Shown here one piece after another: positions 10,552 to 21,339 of a stretch of DNA of 64,000 nucleotides. The stretch's first letter is position 1. Every line of letters begins with the position of its first letter. This stretch comes from Sambucus nigra (Eukaryota > Streptophyta > Magnoliopsida > Dipsacales > Adoxaceae): assembly GCA_949130495.1 (NCBI GenBank), contig OX422208.1:692679702-692743701 (forward strand), given 5' to 3'. A program made the position numbers and the translations under genes. The notes under the pieces are model-generated. The model had not been told where the DNA came from. It made no database searches and was given only the letters and a program-made list of their open reading frames with translations.

Positions 10552-11336
10552 TGATGATGCTGGAAACAGCACCACCAGGTAAGGTGCTTACAAGCTTAAG
10601 CAAGTGATAATAATGGCAATATAGAGTATACATATATGTATATATGTAGAAGGAGGTGAGGTTAAGAGGATGAACACTTGAATATAAGTGGTTTAGCCAA
10701 TCTGGACTATGTCCACTGTGAGTGTGTGTGAGTAATATCACTGAATGAAGGCACTAATGGCCATGGCTACAATCTCTCAAGCTTTCTCTCTCTGCCATAT
10801 AAAATGACAGATTTTTAGCTAGGGTTATAAATTATCGATCCTCTACAATTTTGAGGATGACCTCAATATATAGTGCTTGGGGGGTGTAATGTACCCCCCA
10901 AGCATGCAATGTGAATGTGCATTGAGATCCAGCCAGTGCAAGGATGACACCTGGATAATCTCAACTAAGTAATGATGACCTCAACATTCCCTCATGTGGA
11001 GGGAATGATTCAGTTATAACAGATTTATCCACGTGTTCCAAGCCATACATGTGCGCGTAGATTCTCGACTATCTTTGCTTGGTACCAACCTCGGCCTGGA
11101 TGAGTACGAGGTTTATGAAGTATGACCCTTTCCTTGGCTGAGATCAAGGTTCCATGAAGACCTCAGCCAAGATGGTCGGTAGAGGTTGGATATGAGGTGT
11201 AACGTCGGCCAGAGCCGATGATGACATGATGCTTGTTGACTGAGCATGCGAGGCTTTGCTGATCTTAGGTGAAACTTGTAACGTCGGCTATGGCCGATGT
11301 TGATGTTGATGCTGATGGATAACCCATGTCCATACT
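10552..11336 (-). repeat. 5' LTR of gypsy-1, truncated at its outer end
   Basis: The inner edge is TGATGATGCTGG on plus, next to the PBS. Positions 10773-11336 align with 1-558. Similarity stops abruptly after CCATACT at 11336, where the 3' LTR runs on for another 335 bp. DUF7745-like sequence follows at once, so the start of this LTR and any target duplication have been deleted. Confidence 0.8.
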
Positions 11337-11340
11337 CATA

Positions 11341-12217
11341 TCCAAAAAGTAGGATAAACTGGGAGAAATAATGAGGCCTCACTCCTACAAAGGTTAGAGA
11401 TCATACTCATAAGGTATGGGAATAGATGTGTAATCAGATACAACTAACCCAACGGGGGTGGGATCTTCTGCCTTGTCCCAAATGGATGCATTACTCACCT
11501 CGGGAGGTATAAATAAATGTAGCATAGAGAAAACAAATGAATGCACGGGAACGCCATAAAGACAAGTGAAGAGTTACAGTCGGCCTCTATGGAAAATGTC
11601 GACTGGTTTAAGAATGACCAGACTAAAAAATTCATTATACCAATTCTCCTTCGCTCTCCCTCATGATAATTAACGGCTCATGAATGACATACTTAGCTTG
11701 ACGATATGGGAGAGATAAATGGTCCTCGATTAGGCTCATCTTATCCAATAGACACATATATAAAAGCAAGGGTTGTCTCGCAAAAGGGCATTCCTGACAA
11801 TTAAAGGTGGAAAGACCATTAATGGTCTCACCCAGAATCACAGGTATCAAGATTTTTCCCTCATTTATTTGCAAATCTACATCTTCTAGGAGAATATCGT
11901 CATAAGTATCCCCAGTAATGAAAAAGTGTTGAAATACTAAGGTTAAGGCGAGGGAACCTCTTCTACCACCCTTATGACTTCTTCCAAGGATATTATACAG
12001 AAAAATGCAACTATCACCATCAGGTCAATCACCTCATTAGTGAGAAATTCCTAAGCGCGGAGATATTCCACTTCCAGCATCTCGATAAGAGAAGAGATTC
12101 CTCCCCAGCTAAGATACAGCTCAACGATAGGTTACCCCAGTATACCCCATCAAGCAGTAATAATATTCAAAATTTGGACATGTTTCCTTCAGAGCAAAGC
12201 GGAATAAATTATCCTCT
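11341..12217 (-). pseudogene. DUF7745-like coding relic, C-terminal part
   Basis: Read on minus from 12217, the frame opens with EDNLFRFALKETCPNFEYYY, then CLMGYTGVTYR. After several lesions it continues at 11874-11635 with ILGETINGLS and FARQPLLLYMCLLDKM, and ends with YGVPVHSFVFSMLHLFIPPE near 11500. The order and spacing (aromatic FRF...CPxxEYY block, later ILxET...LLYxW block) resemble the plant DUF7745 family, often found in repeat-rich DNA; a PMD relationship is the alternative. The N-terminal half is at 20672-20890, beyond CACTA-1. The far end abuts the truncated gypsy-1 LTR. Confidence 0.5.
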
Positions 12218-12234
12218 CAGTACACCAAAACAGG
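12218..12234 (+). repeat. Left TIR of CACTA-1
   Basis: CAGTACACCAAAACAGG matches the inverted right end at 12 of 17 positions. The third base of the CACTA signature is mutated to G. TCT precedes it. Confidence 0.7.
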
Positions 12235-12269
12235 CAGATGATCATGTTTTTTGACAATGAACAAGGCCT

Positions 12270-12660
12270 ATGGGTCACGTTTTTTTATCGTGATCATATT
12301 GAAGCAGATAAAACTATGGGTGGGTTAAAAACCGTGACCCTAGATGGGGGTCACGGTCCGTTGGGTGACATCAATGTTGATTGGATGATCAGAATACAAT
12401 GTGATCATTTAAAGGAATGATATTGTTGGTTACGGTCCCAAATCGTGACACCTAGGATGACCACTTCAAATCATAAAATATTTAATTTATGATTTTAAAT
12501 AGTCACACTAGGTATCACGATTTTGGATCATGACCAAAACTGTGACAAAATTTAAAAAAAAATATTTGGTCACGGTCCTTAGCCGTGACCAAATATTTTT
12601 TAAAAATTTTTATCACAGTTTTGATCATGTTCAAAAATCACGATCCAATTAAAAAATAAA
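12270..12660. repeat. Left subterminal repeats of CACTA-1
   Basis: Short direct and inverted copies of GGTCACGGTC / ACCGTGACC variants (for example near 12276, 12330, 12350, 12430, 12570 and 12590) surround AT-rich spacers. In known CACTA elements such repeats bind the TnpA protein. Confidence 0.75.
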
Positions 12661-13616
12661 TATTAATTTTTGCATCCCAAAAAGAACATGTACATTTTTC
12701 ATACTTGTTTACATTTTTAGAAATAAATATTTAGCCACTACTCCATCCATAAATCAAAATTAATAATACAACGCAAATTAAGTAACTAAAGCCATAAAGT
12801 TATTCAACACAAATAATAATACATTACATACTTACATGAAGATAATAATAGCATCATAATATCTTCATTGCCTACCAACAAGACTTCAAAATGTTCTAAA
12901 AGGTAAGTAGCAAAGGACTTGAATACCAAAATAACTTCGGAATGTGTACGTAATAAAAAATGGTATCAAAGTCCATGTAATTCGTAAGATGAACAAGGTT
13001 GAGATCTAACCAATAATTTGGATCTAGGGTGTCTCTTTTGATTTATTAAAATATGTATGAAAGTATCGAAAGTGTAGAAAATTGTGAGAACACTCTAAAT
13101 TGAGAATTGTGGTATAGGCCCCTTTTTTATTTTTATTTTTTTTATTTATGAAGATATATGTGAATGTATATATGACAATAAAAATGTGGGATTAGTGATA
13201 CAATATAAAAATGGAATAATAACACGAAACAAAGTAGGATTATTGATTGAAGAATATAAAAAAATGGAATTGGTGTTATAAATAATTGACTTTAATGTCT
13301 TCTGTCTCGGTGAACATCGTATAACACAAACCACTAATCGTGGTGACTAAACAAATATTGAACATCAATAGCATTCGTGACCATTTGTTTGGTTACTTCA
13401 GATTGGCGGTTTGTTATCAGTGTCACATTTAAGACTTAAGAAGACCTAGAGAATGATATTTTAAAAAATGTGTGCGATGGGGAAGCAAGTATAAGATATC
13501 TAAATATATGAGTAGAAGATACATAAATATAATAAATACGAGGGTTGTTCCATATGATACCAATAGATTTGTCATATAAGAGTCAAATGAATGGCAATAA
13601 TATAATGTTTCGAAAC
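12661..13616. other. CACTA-1 interior without recognisable coding sequence
   Basis: AT-rich sequence between the left subterminal repeats and the DUF4216-like relic. Short open stretches on minus (13146-13334, 13429-13620) show no family motif. It corresponds to the 3' end of the transposase gene region. Confidence 0.5.
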
Positions 13617-14232
13617 TCAATCTTCGTATAAGTCAACTAAAAGAATGGTCAAATTAGGATTGTCATCAAGAGCAGACTGTAACTCTACAGATGCCTTTAA
13701 TGCGTATGCTTGAGTAGTCAAACTCTTCACTGCATGCATAAGAACAGACCAATTTCCATCATTTATGCACTTAGAGTAGAATACCTTCTTGACATTTTGA
13801 AATGAATAAATAATAGTCTCGTCAATCAAGAGATCTCTACATTTCATCTTAGATAAATCTACCATTACAACTTTTGAGGGAGTATTAACTTTAAAACCAT
13901 TCTTAGTGTCCTAAGTTTCACCTAGTTACAATAAAAAAACTATTTCTTTGAAGTCTAAGTAATCTAGTTCCAGGATTTGTTAGGAAATCCCATAATAGGT
14001 CAGCATCATGTCCTTTGGATTTTTATCGTTTTTGCAAGCTACACAAGAAGTCAAGGAAAAAATTGATATTCCGTTGTTTTGCATCAATAGTTTTTCCTCG
14101 CACGGGTATGAGACAAAATCAAAACCATTGGTGCAATTTTTTTTTAAACTCCTTTGCATGGAAACTAGGACCTTTAGCTAGGTGTGAAAGCCATGAAGAC
14201 AAATCACCATTCATTAATTGTTGCATTTTTTA
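13617..14232 (-). pseudogene. CACTA-1 transposase C-terminal region (linker and DUF4216-like)
   Basis: Read on minus, 14232-14050 contains LSSWLSHLAKGPSFHAKEFK, which matches the linker that follows DUF4218 in plant CACTA transposases (WL..LA.GP pattern). After stops, 13865-13617 reads IYSFQNVKKVFYSKCINDGN, then WSVLMHAVKS. This fits the end of DUF4216 (a KQVFY... NWSVV-type block). Both domains are accessory parts of the CACTA transposase with undefined biochemical roles. Frameshifts separate them. Confidence 0.5.
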
Positions 14233-14589
14233 ATGGATTTGTATTAGGGAATGTTTTACAACACATAAATAAATAATCACAGCTAAGGGGTGAAAATCAC
14301 CTTTTTTTATTCCTGCGCCATAAAATCACTTCTCTTTTAATTTTTGGCCCTTTTGCGCTCACACTTCCTAAACGTGTTCATGAAATTGTAGAGTCTAGAT
14401 AGTAATATAGAGAATACATGTAATCAAACAAAAATAAGTTATATATATAGTTGCTCTCTCTAATCTTCAACTTCATCTTGGGATTTGAAGACATAATGAG
14501 CTACTTTCTGGTATTGCGGATTGGTGAGTTTCACCTCTTAGGCTTCTGAAAAGGCAATTCATCCTCAAACTCATTAGGTTCCTCTATCA
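14233..14589. other. Degraded segment between DUF4218 and linker in CACTA-1
   Basis: No clear domain is seen. On minus it is the stretch between the DUF4218 relic and the WLSHLAKGP linker and contains multiple stops in all frames. Confidence 0.4.
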
Positions 14590-14866
14590 TTCATTCTCCA
14601 AGAGGATTGAACCTACTAAGCTTTTGTTTTGGCATATATTTTCGATCATATAACGATGATTCTACTATTATGTATTATTTCGCAATTGACCCTCTAATAT
14701 ACCATGTATTTCTAATGTAGTCTTTGAAGGTTTTCATCAATCACTCAAAAGGACACATCTAGCGATACCTGACGGGTCCACACAACAAAGCCTCATCGCA
14801 TAAATGCACAAGCAGGTGGATGATGATGTCGAAGAACGATGGAGGAAAATACTTCTCCAAGGTATA
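14590..14866 (-). pseudogene. CACTA-1 transposase DUF4218 region
   Basis: Read on minus the frame gives LEKYFPPSFFDI, IHLLVHLCDEALLCGPV, then after one stop MCPFE, LMKTFKDYIRNTWYIRGSIA and KYMPKQKLSRFNPLGE. This is the DUF4218 signature of CACTA TNP2-type transposases (FPPSFFDxMxHLxVHL...GPV...K.Y.RN...GSIA). It starts within a few bases of the stop of the preceding TNP2 segment at 14869, so the catalytic domain normally lying between them is missing. Confidence 0.75.
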
Positions 14867-14868
14867 AA

Positions 14869-15643
14869 TTACCTTAGCCTCTTGCATACAAGACATCCAT
14901 TCTTCAGTTTATGTTCTTTACGGTATAATATGTAATCATACTTGCATGCATAAATAGATTTGTACATTAAACCCAAACCCTTCAAGATCTTTTTCATGCT
15001 TGAATAACGATCAGGTAACATGTTGCCTTTTAGGAGAATGTCTTTAACCCACTTAAGAATTGCATTTATGCTATTTCCCGACAAACCAAATTGACTCTTC
15101 AAATTTTGTAAATTGATTAATGCGTCTAATATCGAATGATCTTCTTTATAATTTTTATACAAAGGTTTCAGCCGTATGTATTCCCTATCTTTAGGTAATT
15201 CAGTATTAAATTGTTCATTGACTTGATCATAATTCATATTATTCGTATTTATAGGCTGGTTGTTTTGATGATGGTAGACTCCGTAAGCTTCATTAATTAG
15301 GTTGGTCAAAGGACTATGTGCTGGCGAATCATTCACCACTTCCAACCGGTGGGGTTCTGTCACATGGTCATGTACTGGAAATTCTTCCAGAACATATGGT
15401 ATATTTTTTTCCATGTCATTTACATATCTTATAGTCTTGCATTATATCCCATATTAGTAAGTGCAATTCAACATCTGCCAAAGGCTTAAATTTTCTGTTT
15501 ATACAAAGGTTGCACAGATACAAAATCTTATCACTATTAATATTTCTATCTATGTATTTAATAAATCCCCGAACGTCCTTTACGCAATTTTCAGATACTT
15601 TATGACCTTCCCCCATCCACTCTTTGTATTGTGTAAAAGACAT
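14869..15643 (-). pseudogene. CACTA-1 transposase N-terminal region (transposase-associated domain and TNP2 start)
   Basis: The first block (15643-15416) contains WMGEGHKVSENCVKDVRGFI, then YLCNLCINRKF and DVELHLLIWDIMQDYKIC, matching the transposase-associated domain (PF13963: WM...GV..FI...C.C..C.N). A stop at 15416 precedes a second open block of 181 codons (15414-14869). That block ends with the start of TNP2: SSMKKILKGLGLMYKSIYAC, then YILYRKEHKLKNGCLVCKR. The CxxC pair is present, but the protein stops there, before the catalytic core. Confidence 0.75.
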
Positions 15644-15915
15644 TAAGTAATCTTCAAAATTTATGTCACCTACATAAATAGGTTGAAATGAAGGTCTTGT
15701 TGGATATAAGATCTCTCAGGATATAATTCAAGCAAATTTATTCAAATTGAGAAAATAAAGAAGAAAATCCATTAGACTTGATCATTTAGAAAATATGGAA
15801 TGAAACAAAATAGATGTCCCGCATAATTAAAATATGACAAATTTGTTGAAAAAGAAAATATTGTTCAATGCCTAGTGTTGTCCAATATATGAACTGGCCA
15901 TGTAATAAAACAATT

Positions 15916-17537
15916 TTAATAGTTTCTTAACAAAGGCCTTTCCCCGTGGTCAAAGTACACAGACTCATATCTACAACAATCGTATATTGTATCAACCAAT
16001 ATATGATCATCACCCATCTCCAAAGGGAGATTATGGATATGTATTCTGACATTCATGGAAAGGAGAGTGCACATGCCAACGTACCTATTATTGGATAAGT
16101 CCCTTATATAATACGATTCAGCATAGTCACTTTGCATTGATGACGATGATCCACACAATGTTGGAGGAGGCATTTGGGGGGGTAATGTTCGAGGAGGAAG
16201 CATTTGGGAGAGTAATGTTCCAGGATGAGGCATTTGGGACAGGAAACCTCGAGGCGTATGATAAGGGAACATTTTAGGAGGCATTTGAGATGGGTAACCC
16301 TATTATTGAGTAAAGAATCGGACCAACCTCTGGATTTCGTTCGTCGAGATTATCATGTTGTTGTTAACATTGCCTACCTACCTCCGAAGCTCTGACACCT
16401 CTCCTTCAGTCCTGGCATGGTCTTCTACCTTTCTCGATGGATGACTCCTCACCGAAGAAATCGCATCCAATAGAGGTGAAATGTGTTATATTTTATAACT
16501 TTTTATGTGTGAGACCACACCTTTTGTCCTCCCTTTATTGTCCCTTCAAAATACCTTGGTTAGGGCATCTGCTTTAATGTCATATGGGCTGCACTCGGAC
16601 TAATTTCTTGACATGCCTTTTATAATTTCTTGTAACATAATATTATATTTAGGACTATGATTTTAATAATATTTTATTATAATGTGTATATATATGATAA
16701 CTAAATTCAAAGTCAACAGATTCATAGCCAATTTGTCTAGGAATTTATTGGACTTTTTTTCCCATCGGACATGCAAGTACAAGTTGACCTGCTTAGGTTT
16801 TTTACCTTCTTACGGAGTCCCCCTGGTCTATCCACCCATTCACCCATAATCACAAGATTTTGCCCCAAGTTTGTGGACATCAACTTTATTTGACCTTTTC
16901 ATTTTATTTCTCTCCCTTTTAGTCAGTTTTCCCACTCTATCCACATTCTCCAAGAAGTCATTCCATTGGTCCATGGGCATTTGAACATTTTAGGGAACTT
17001 TATCTTTCTAACCCAAATTATTAGAACTCCTTTCCCCCTTGAGGAATACATTCTCCTAAAGGTTCTTGTGATAGGTTTTTAATTAATCACGTACTCGAAA
17101 GAGGACCTTTACCTTCGAACTGACTAGGAATAAAAAGTCTTATCAAGTTAGTCCCATACGTCATCCTTTATGGTGGGATAAACCTTATTCCAGTTGTCTG
17201 CGCTTCCGACACCCACAGTCGTCTTTTCGGGAGAAAAACAAAGATTTTTAAAAAGCGAAAAGTTAGGTTTATTACCTCTAGGATGGTTCCTGACCAAAGA
17301 GAACCCAATGGGATATTTAGGTTTTGCTTGGGATTCCTCGATAACAAGAGGTTGGGGTGTGGGATTAATAGGGGGTTCTTGAGTTTGATGACTCGGAGAT
17401 GGAGTGGTAGATTGAATCTCCGGGGGAGTAGAGTATTGATAACCTGGAGGAGATGAGAATGGAGGTTGAGGTATAGGAGAGCGCCCATTTGGCGATATTC
17501 CACTATTTGATTGATTATTTACGTTCCTGTTTAACAA
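15916..17537 (-). pseudogene. CACTA-1 TnpA-like (Ptta/En/Spm, PF03004) relic
   Basis: The N-terminal part (17537-17148) is Pro/Ser/Gln-rich, then has PRGNKPNFSLF and ADNWNKVYPTIKDDVWD, like the start of the plant En/Spm TnpA-type domain, in which a Trp-rich region follows Pro/Gly-rich sequence. The frame then breaks; traces such as FRRMYSSRGKG follow to about 16800. The C-terminal block (16284-15916) is Pro/Met-rich, then ends with MCTLLSMNVRIHIHNLPLEM and HILVDTIYDC, like the C-terminus of these proteins. TnpA binds subterminal repeats. 16285-16800 is degraded. Confidence 0.4.
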
Positions 17538-17591
17538 ATGCCTACACTTTAAAAAAAAATAGCAACGTATGTAAGAAACTCGTGTTTAAGA

Positions 17592-17638
<47 letters not shown>
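17592..17638. repeat. (CT)n-(TA)n microsatellite
   Basis: About 8 CT repeats are followed by about 15 TA repeats, then a short CA run, directly left of the MITE. Confidence 0.9.
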
Positions 17639-17648
<10 letters not shown>

Positions 17649-17658
17649 GAGAGAGTCC

Positions 17659-17834
17659 TGCTCTTGTGCGGACCAGTTCGCATTTTAAGAGTGCGAACCA
17701 AACATGTGTCACCTGGCGGTGAACCCAGAAAAGAGAGAGTGTGCCTGTAATTTAGGCGATAATTTCTAGGCGCACCGTTAGGTGACACATGTTCGGTCCG
17801 CATTCTTAAAATGCGGACTAGTTCGCAAAAGAGC

Positions 17835-17835
<1 letters not shown>
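17659..17835. mobile_element. Foldback MITE, 177 bp
   Basis: Two 56-bp arms (17659-17714 and 17780-17835) are inverted copies of each other with few mismatches. The left arm starts TGCTCTTGTGCGGACC and ends AACATGTGTCACCT; the right arm starts AGGTGACACATGTTCGG. A 65-bp spacer lies between. There is no coding capacity. (TA)n tracts flank it on both sides, so any TA target duplication cannot be told apart. It lies within CACTA-1. Confidence 0.75.

Positions 17836-17893
<58 letters not shown>
17836..17893. repeat. (TA)n microsatellite
   Basis: About 29 TA units directly abut the right arm of the MITE and grade into a TG/TA-rich stretch to about 17935. Confidence 0.95.
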
Positions 17894-17897
<4 letters not shown>

Positions 17898-19445
17898 ATG
17901 CGTGTGAGCGTGTGTGTATGTGTGTATATATATACCTTTTCAATATCTTTTAAAACATGCTCGATGTGTCTAATTTACATCAAATCAATATTACTTTGTA
18001 AAAATCTATGAAATTTTTCACGCAACCAGCTAGGTCAAAGCGTATCTATCATTAAAGTATAAAGGTCCGTGACATGTACTCGAAATCCTTTCTTATTCAA
18101 CTTATTTAGAAGATGGTTTTTAATATGCATATGTCGCGAGACTTCACAATCTGGGTGAATTCTCTCTTTATGGAGTTGTATCCATAATGAATTATTTTTT
18201 TTCAGTCTTTTCCAATAATGTCACCAACGTTAGTGCCCTTTCGGGATTATGAAGGTGAAATATATTCTCTAGTCCCTCATCCCAGCATTCTGGAAACAAA
18301 AAAAAAATACAATCGAACAAGTACTCTTGGGAGAGATAAACTCTATGATTTGTAAGGTAATTAAGTTGTTCAATTTTTTTATTCCTATACTTGTAAATAA
18401 GAGCTTCTTCTATATGTCACGCATTAATGAAAGATGTTTTAGTACAGTCAAACTGTAGCCTCTCATAATCTCGTTGAAAGTAATTACTATTGTGATACAT
18501 TTTTCTTGAGAAAATGTATACAAGGGTGTGAATATTAGTTATAGAGGTAATGAATCTAATTAATCCTAAACTAATTATGGGTTTCCATCCGATCAATCAT
18601 ACACAACAAGACCAATTTACATTTATTTTAATTAAATTTAACCTAAAATTACTATCTGCCCACCAATTTGTGTTCATCTAAACAACAACCATTTATGAAA
18701 TGGGTGACAGCCACAACAAGTTAATCAAATGACTCTATTCTAAAAACTTTAATGTATATATGTGCACGTGTGAGTTTGTGTGTATGTGTATGGGTGTGTA
18801 TGTGTATGTGTGCATGTGTGAGTATGTGTGTGTATATATGTCTGTAGTCATTAAGATAGGGTAGTCGTAAGTCAAATAATTAGTTAAAGGTTTATTATGA
18901 AGAATTAATAGAATGAGCATTTTAATTATCCATCATATGTATCCAACCATGATCATTCAACAAAAGCCACAACACCCAACAATCCAACACAAGTTTATCC
19001 CATACGCCTTCTAAATTGTCTACTTAATTAATTCCCTTAAGGAATAAATTTCTTTACATAATTAGTCCTTTTATATATTCCAATAACATAATTTAACAAG
19101 AAGTTTCAATTAACTTTTCAAGATCATATCACGGGGTATTCAAACATTAAATCTTATCATGGAAACAATTTCACATTTTCATACTTAGAGTTTCATTAAT
19201 CAAGTATATGGTATTAAGGATATTACTCATGGAGTTATAGGAAAAACTATACCTCACATGAACTTTCTCATATTTTAAATAAACTTTAATTTATATCTCA
19301 ATCACTCAATATATATTCTGATTATCACGAATCCAAGAACCTTAATATGTTAATTCTACACCAAGGGCTTCATATATGATTTCTAACAATAAATAGGGCC
19401 ATATTTCAATATAAAATATGTGAGAATAATCACACACATACACAC

Positions 19446-19447
<2 letters not shown>

Positions 19448-19532
<85 letters not shown>
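19448..19532. repeat. (TA)n microsatellite
   Basis: About 42 uninterrupted TA units. Confidence 0.95.
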
Positions 19533-19535
<3 letters not shown>

Positions 19536-19973
19536 TTGAAAACAAATGTTATATACATTGATAAAGATAAATGTTTAACTGTGTAAGTAAATCAACAAAT
19601 CCATTTCTATATTCAACTGTTGTGAGCTCCAAACAATTTGTAAATGAAACATATTAATCAACTGAGTAATAGCCAAAAACAGTATATACCTTGGAATTCT
19701 TTATGATTTATCTTTTTAAAAGTCAAATGTATATATAATATTTTAACTAACTTGAGGGATTTTTAAAAATTATTTTTCGTCCATTGCAAACTTCGACTCA
19801 ATTTCATTTTATTATATTTGATGAAATATTTTTAAAAATATTTTGAGCTCCAAAGAATTTCGTGCACTTCAAACAATTTGTGTATTTCAAATTTCGACTC
19901 AATATGAGCTCCAAATAATTTCATGCATTTTGTACATTTTCTGGCTCGACCATTATGTGCGTATATATATATG

Positions 19974-20022
19974 CACACACACACACACACACACTCTAAA
20001 ATAAACATATACACACATTGAA

Positions 20023-20054
<32 letters not shown>

Positions 20055-20076
20055 ACATTAAAAGACACACACACAC
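19974..20076. repeat. (CA)n-rich block
   Basis: Three CA runs separated by short spacers, followed by CA/GA-rich sequence. Open frames across it are low-complexity artefacts. Confidence 0.9.
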
Positions 20077-20244
20077 TGAAATGTATACACAGAGAGATAG
20101 AGATGTACCCCAGTGGTGGTCTCCGGTGGAGAGAGAGGTTCTGGTGGTGGTCTCCAGTGGAGGGTGAGATTTTAGCAAGAGATAGAGATAGAGATAGAGA
20201 TAGAAATGAAATCGATGGGTGCAATATGCGACAATTTTATAGCT

Positions 20245-20650
20245 TTAAAATGGTCACGATTTTGAACCATGACCCATATTGTGAACAATGGAACACTGAA
20301 AGTTGGTCACAGTTCTAGACTGTGACCCCGACTGTGACCAATTAAATATCGGAAATTTTAAACTAGGGTTGGGGGTCACGGTTCATAATTTTCTAGTATT
20401 GATCACGGGTGGGTCATGATCCTGAACCATGGACATTTTAGTAGGGAATTTGGCACTTAAAGGATCATAGATTAATCATGCTCTGAAGCCGTGAACAATT
20501 ACATCACAGTCCAGAATCGTGACTAATCACCTATTGGTGTCACACTTTGGCTTGATCACATGATTGGTGATGGGTTTTGGTAGTGGGTCACAGTTTGGGA
20601 CCGTGACCACCTGATCATGGCTCTGGACTGTGACCAATTGACTATGAGAA
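20245..20650. repeat. Right subterminal repeats of CACTA-1
   Basis: Many variants of TGGTCACRGTTC and GACTGTGACC in both orientations mirror the left end. This supports the assignment of both element ends. Confidence 0.75.
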
Positions 20651-20654
20651 TCTA

Positions 20655-20671
20655 CATGTTTCAATGTAGTG
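20655..20671 (-). repeat. Right TIR of CACTA-1
   Basis: Read on minus it is CACTACATTGAAACATG; TCT follows on plus. It pairs with 12218-12234. Confidence 0.7.
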
Positions 20672-20890
20672 TCTAGGTACCCAAAATGAACAATCGCTTG
20701 AAAAAAATCCCAGTAAATTGACATGGTCCTCCAAAACAGCAAAGGAACCAAATCATAGCGATATTGCCCTGAAAGTGACCAATCATCGAAGTTGTGGATG
20801 AAGTTATCTATCTGATAATTTATAGTGGATTGGTGATCAAAGTTTGGAAGCGCAATTTCAAGAAAGAAACAACAGGCAGACTGTAGTATC
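20672..20890 (-). pseudogene. DUF7745-like coding relic, N-terminal part
   Basis: Read on minus, an open frame gives NYQIDNFIHNFDDWSLSGQY, then VPLLFWRTMSIYWDFFQ and AIVHFGYLE, and stops at the CACTA-1 target site. The frame continues on the far side of the transposon with EDNLFRF (the target codon is shared through the TCT duplication). No convincing ATG was found upstream of about 20830. The AIVHFGYLEDNLFRF...CPNFEYY order fits the N-terminal block of DUF7745. Confidence 0.5.
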
Positions 20891-21339
20891 TAAAGATTAT
20901 GAGAAGAAGGATGTAGAAGGTGTGAGCTTCCAAGGCTAGATCCCTTTCCAATTTATAGAAATAGGAAATTGACCGATCGAGGCTTAACTAGATCGATCGA
21001 TCATCCCATCAAAATAAAAATATCCATTCTGCTGTTAACAGACCTGCTCACTGAAATTCATCTGACGGAACTTAATACGAGAATGGTAACTACAGTGAAT
21101 CTGAAAATGCATAAATAGGATTCTTTGCCAATTTGGGCCTTAATAAAATCTTTGCATATCTATTCCAATATCCTTGTCATCATTATAATATTTCACAATA
21201 ACAATCCAACAACAAAAGTCTCTTTCATAAATAAACATGTATTATACATAATTTTAGGAATAAAGGAAAAACCCCATTAAAACTTCAAAGAAAAATACAA
21301 AATGAAAAACATAAAAATACAAAAATACGAAAGCCTAAA
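20891..21339. other. Non-coding spacer between two coding relics
   Basis: No gene seen. It contains GATCGATCGATCAT-like palindromic clusters near 20990, also seen at about 37250-37310 and 44610-44640, and AT-rich sequence. Confidence 0.4.

Larger units (their letters stand above)
1..11336 (-). mobile_element. gypsy-1: Tat-type Ty3/gypsy retrotransposon, degenerate
   Basis: This minus-strand LTR retrotransposon lacks only its leftmost LTR edge in the window. In element order it has a truncated 5' LTR (11336 down to 10552), PBS, gag, protease, RT, RNase H, a second RNase H, integrase, a 62-bp tandem array, an ORF on the opposite strand, PPT and 3' LTR (893 to before 1). The extra RNase H upstream of integrase and the antisense ORF between pol and 3' LTR are known marks of the Tat clade. 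Stops and frameshifts interrupt every domain. PBS, PPT and LTR edges closely match gypsy-2, so the two belong to one family. Confidence 0.9.
17940..20244. other. CACTA-1 interior, no gene seen
   Basis: AT-rich DNA with many stops in all frames, a GT-rich block at 18765-18840, a (TA)n block and a CA-rich block. No domain was recognised. It corresponds to the 5' side of the transposase genes and may hold their promoter and introns. Confidence 0.5.
12218..20671 (-). mobile_element. CACTA-1: En/Spm-type DNA transposon, defective
   Basis: The element is bounded by degenerate CACTA ends (CAGTACACCAAAACAGG on the left; CACTACATTGAAACATG read inwards from the right) and flanked on both sides by the 3-bp duplication TCT (12215-12217 and 20672-20674). 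Subterminal GTCACGGT-type repeats fill about 400 bp at each end. Genes on minus encode TnpA-like and TNP2-associated products, all broken. The length is 8454 bp. It interrupts the DUF7745-like relic. Confidence 0.85.

Noticed and set aside
12238..12420. Short plus-strand open frame at the left of CACTA-1
   Set aside because: It consists of subterminal repeats (GTCACGGT variants) and has no protein similarity that I recognise.
17549..18011. Open frames across the (TA)n tracts and MITE
   Set aside because: They encode runs of Tyr-Ile from the microsatellite and have no other support.
19832..20224. Minus-strand open frame of 130 codons near the CA repeats
   Set aside because: Composition is Cys-Val runs from the dinucleotide repeat; it overlaps CACTA-1 subterminal sequence.
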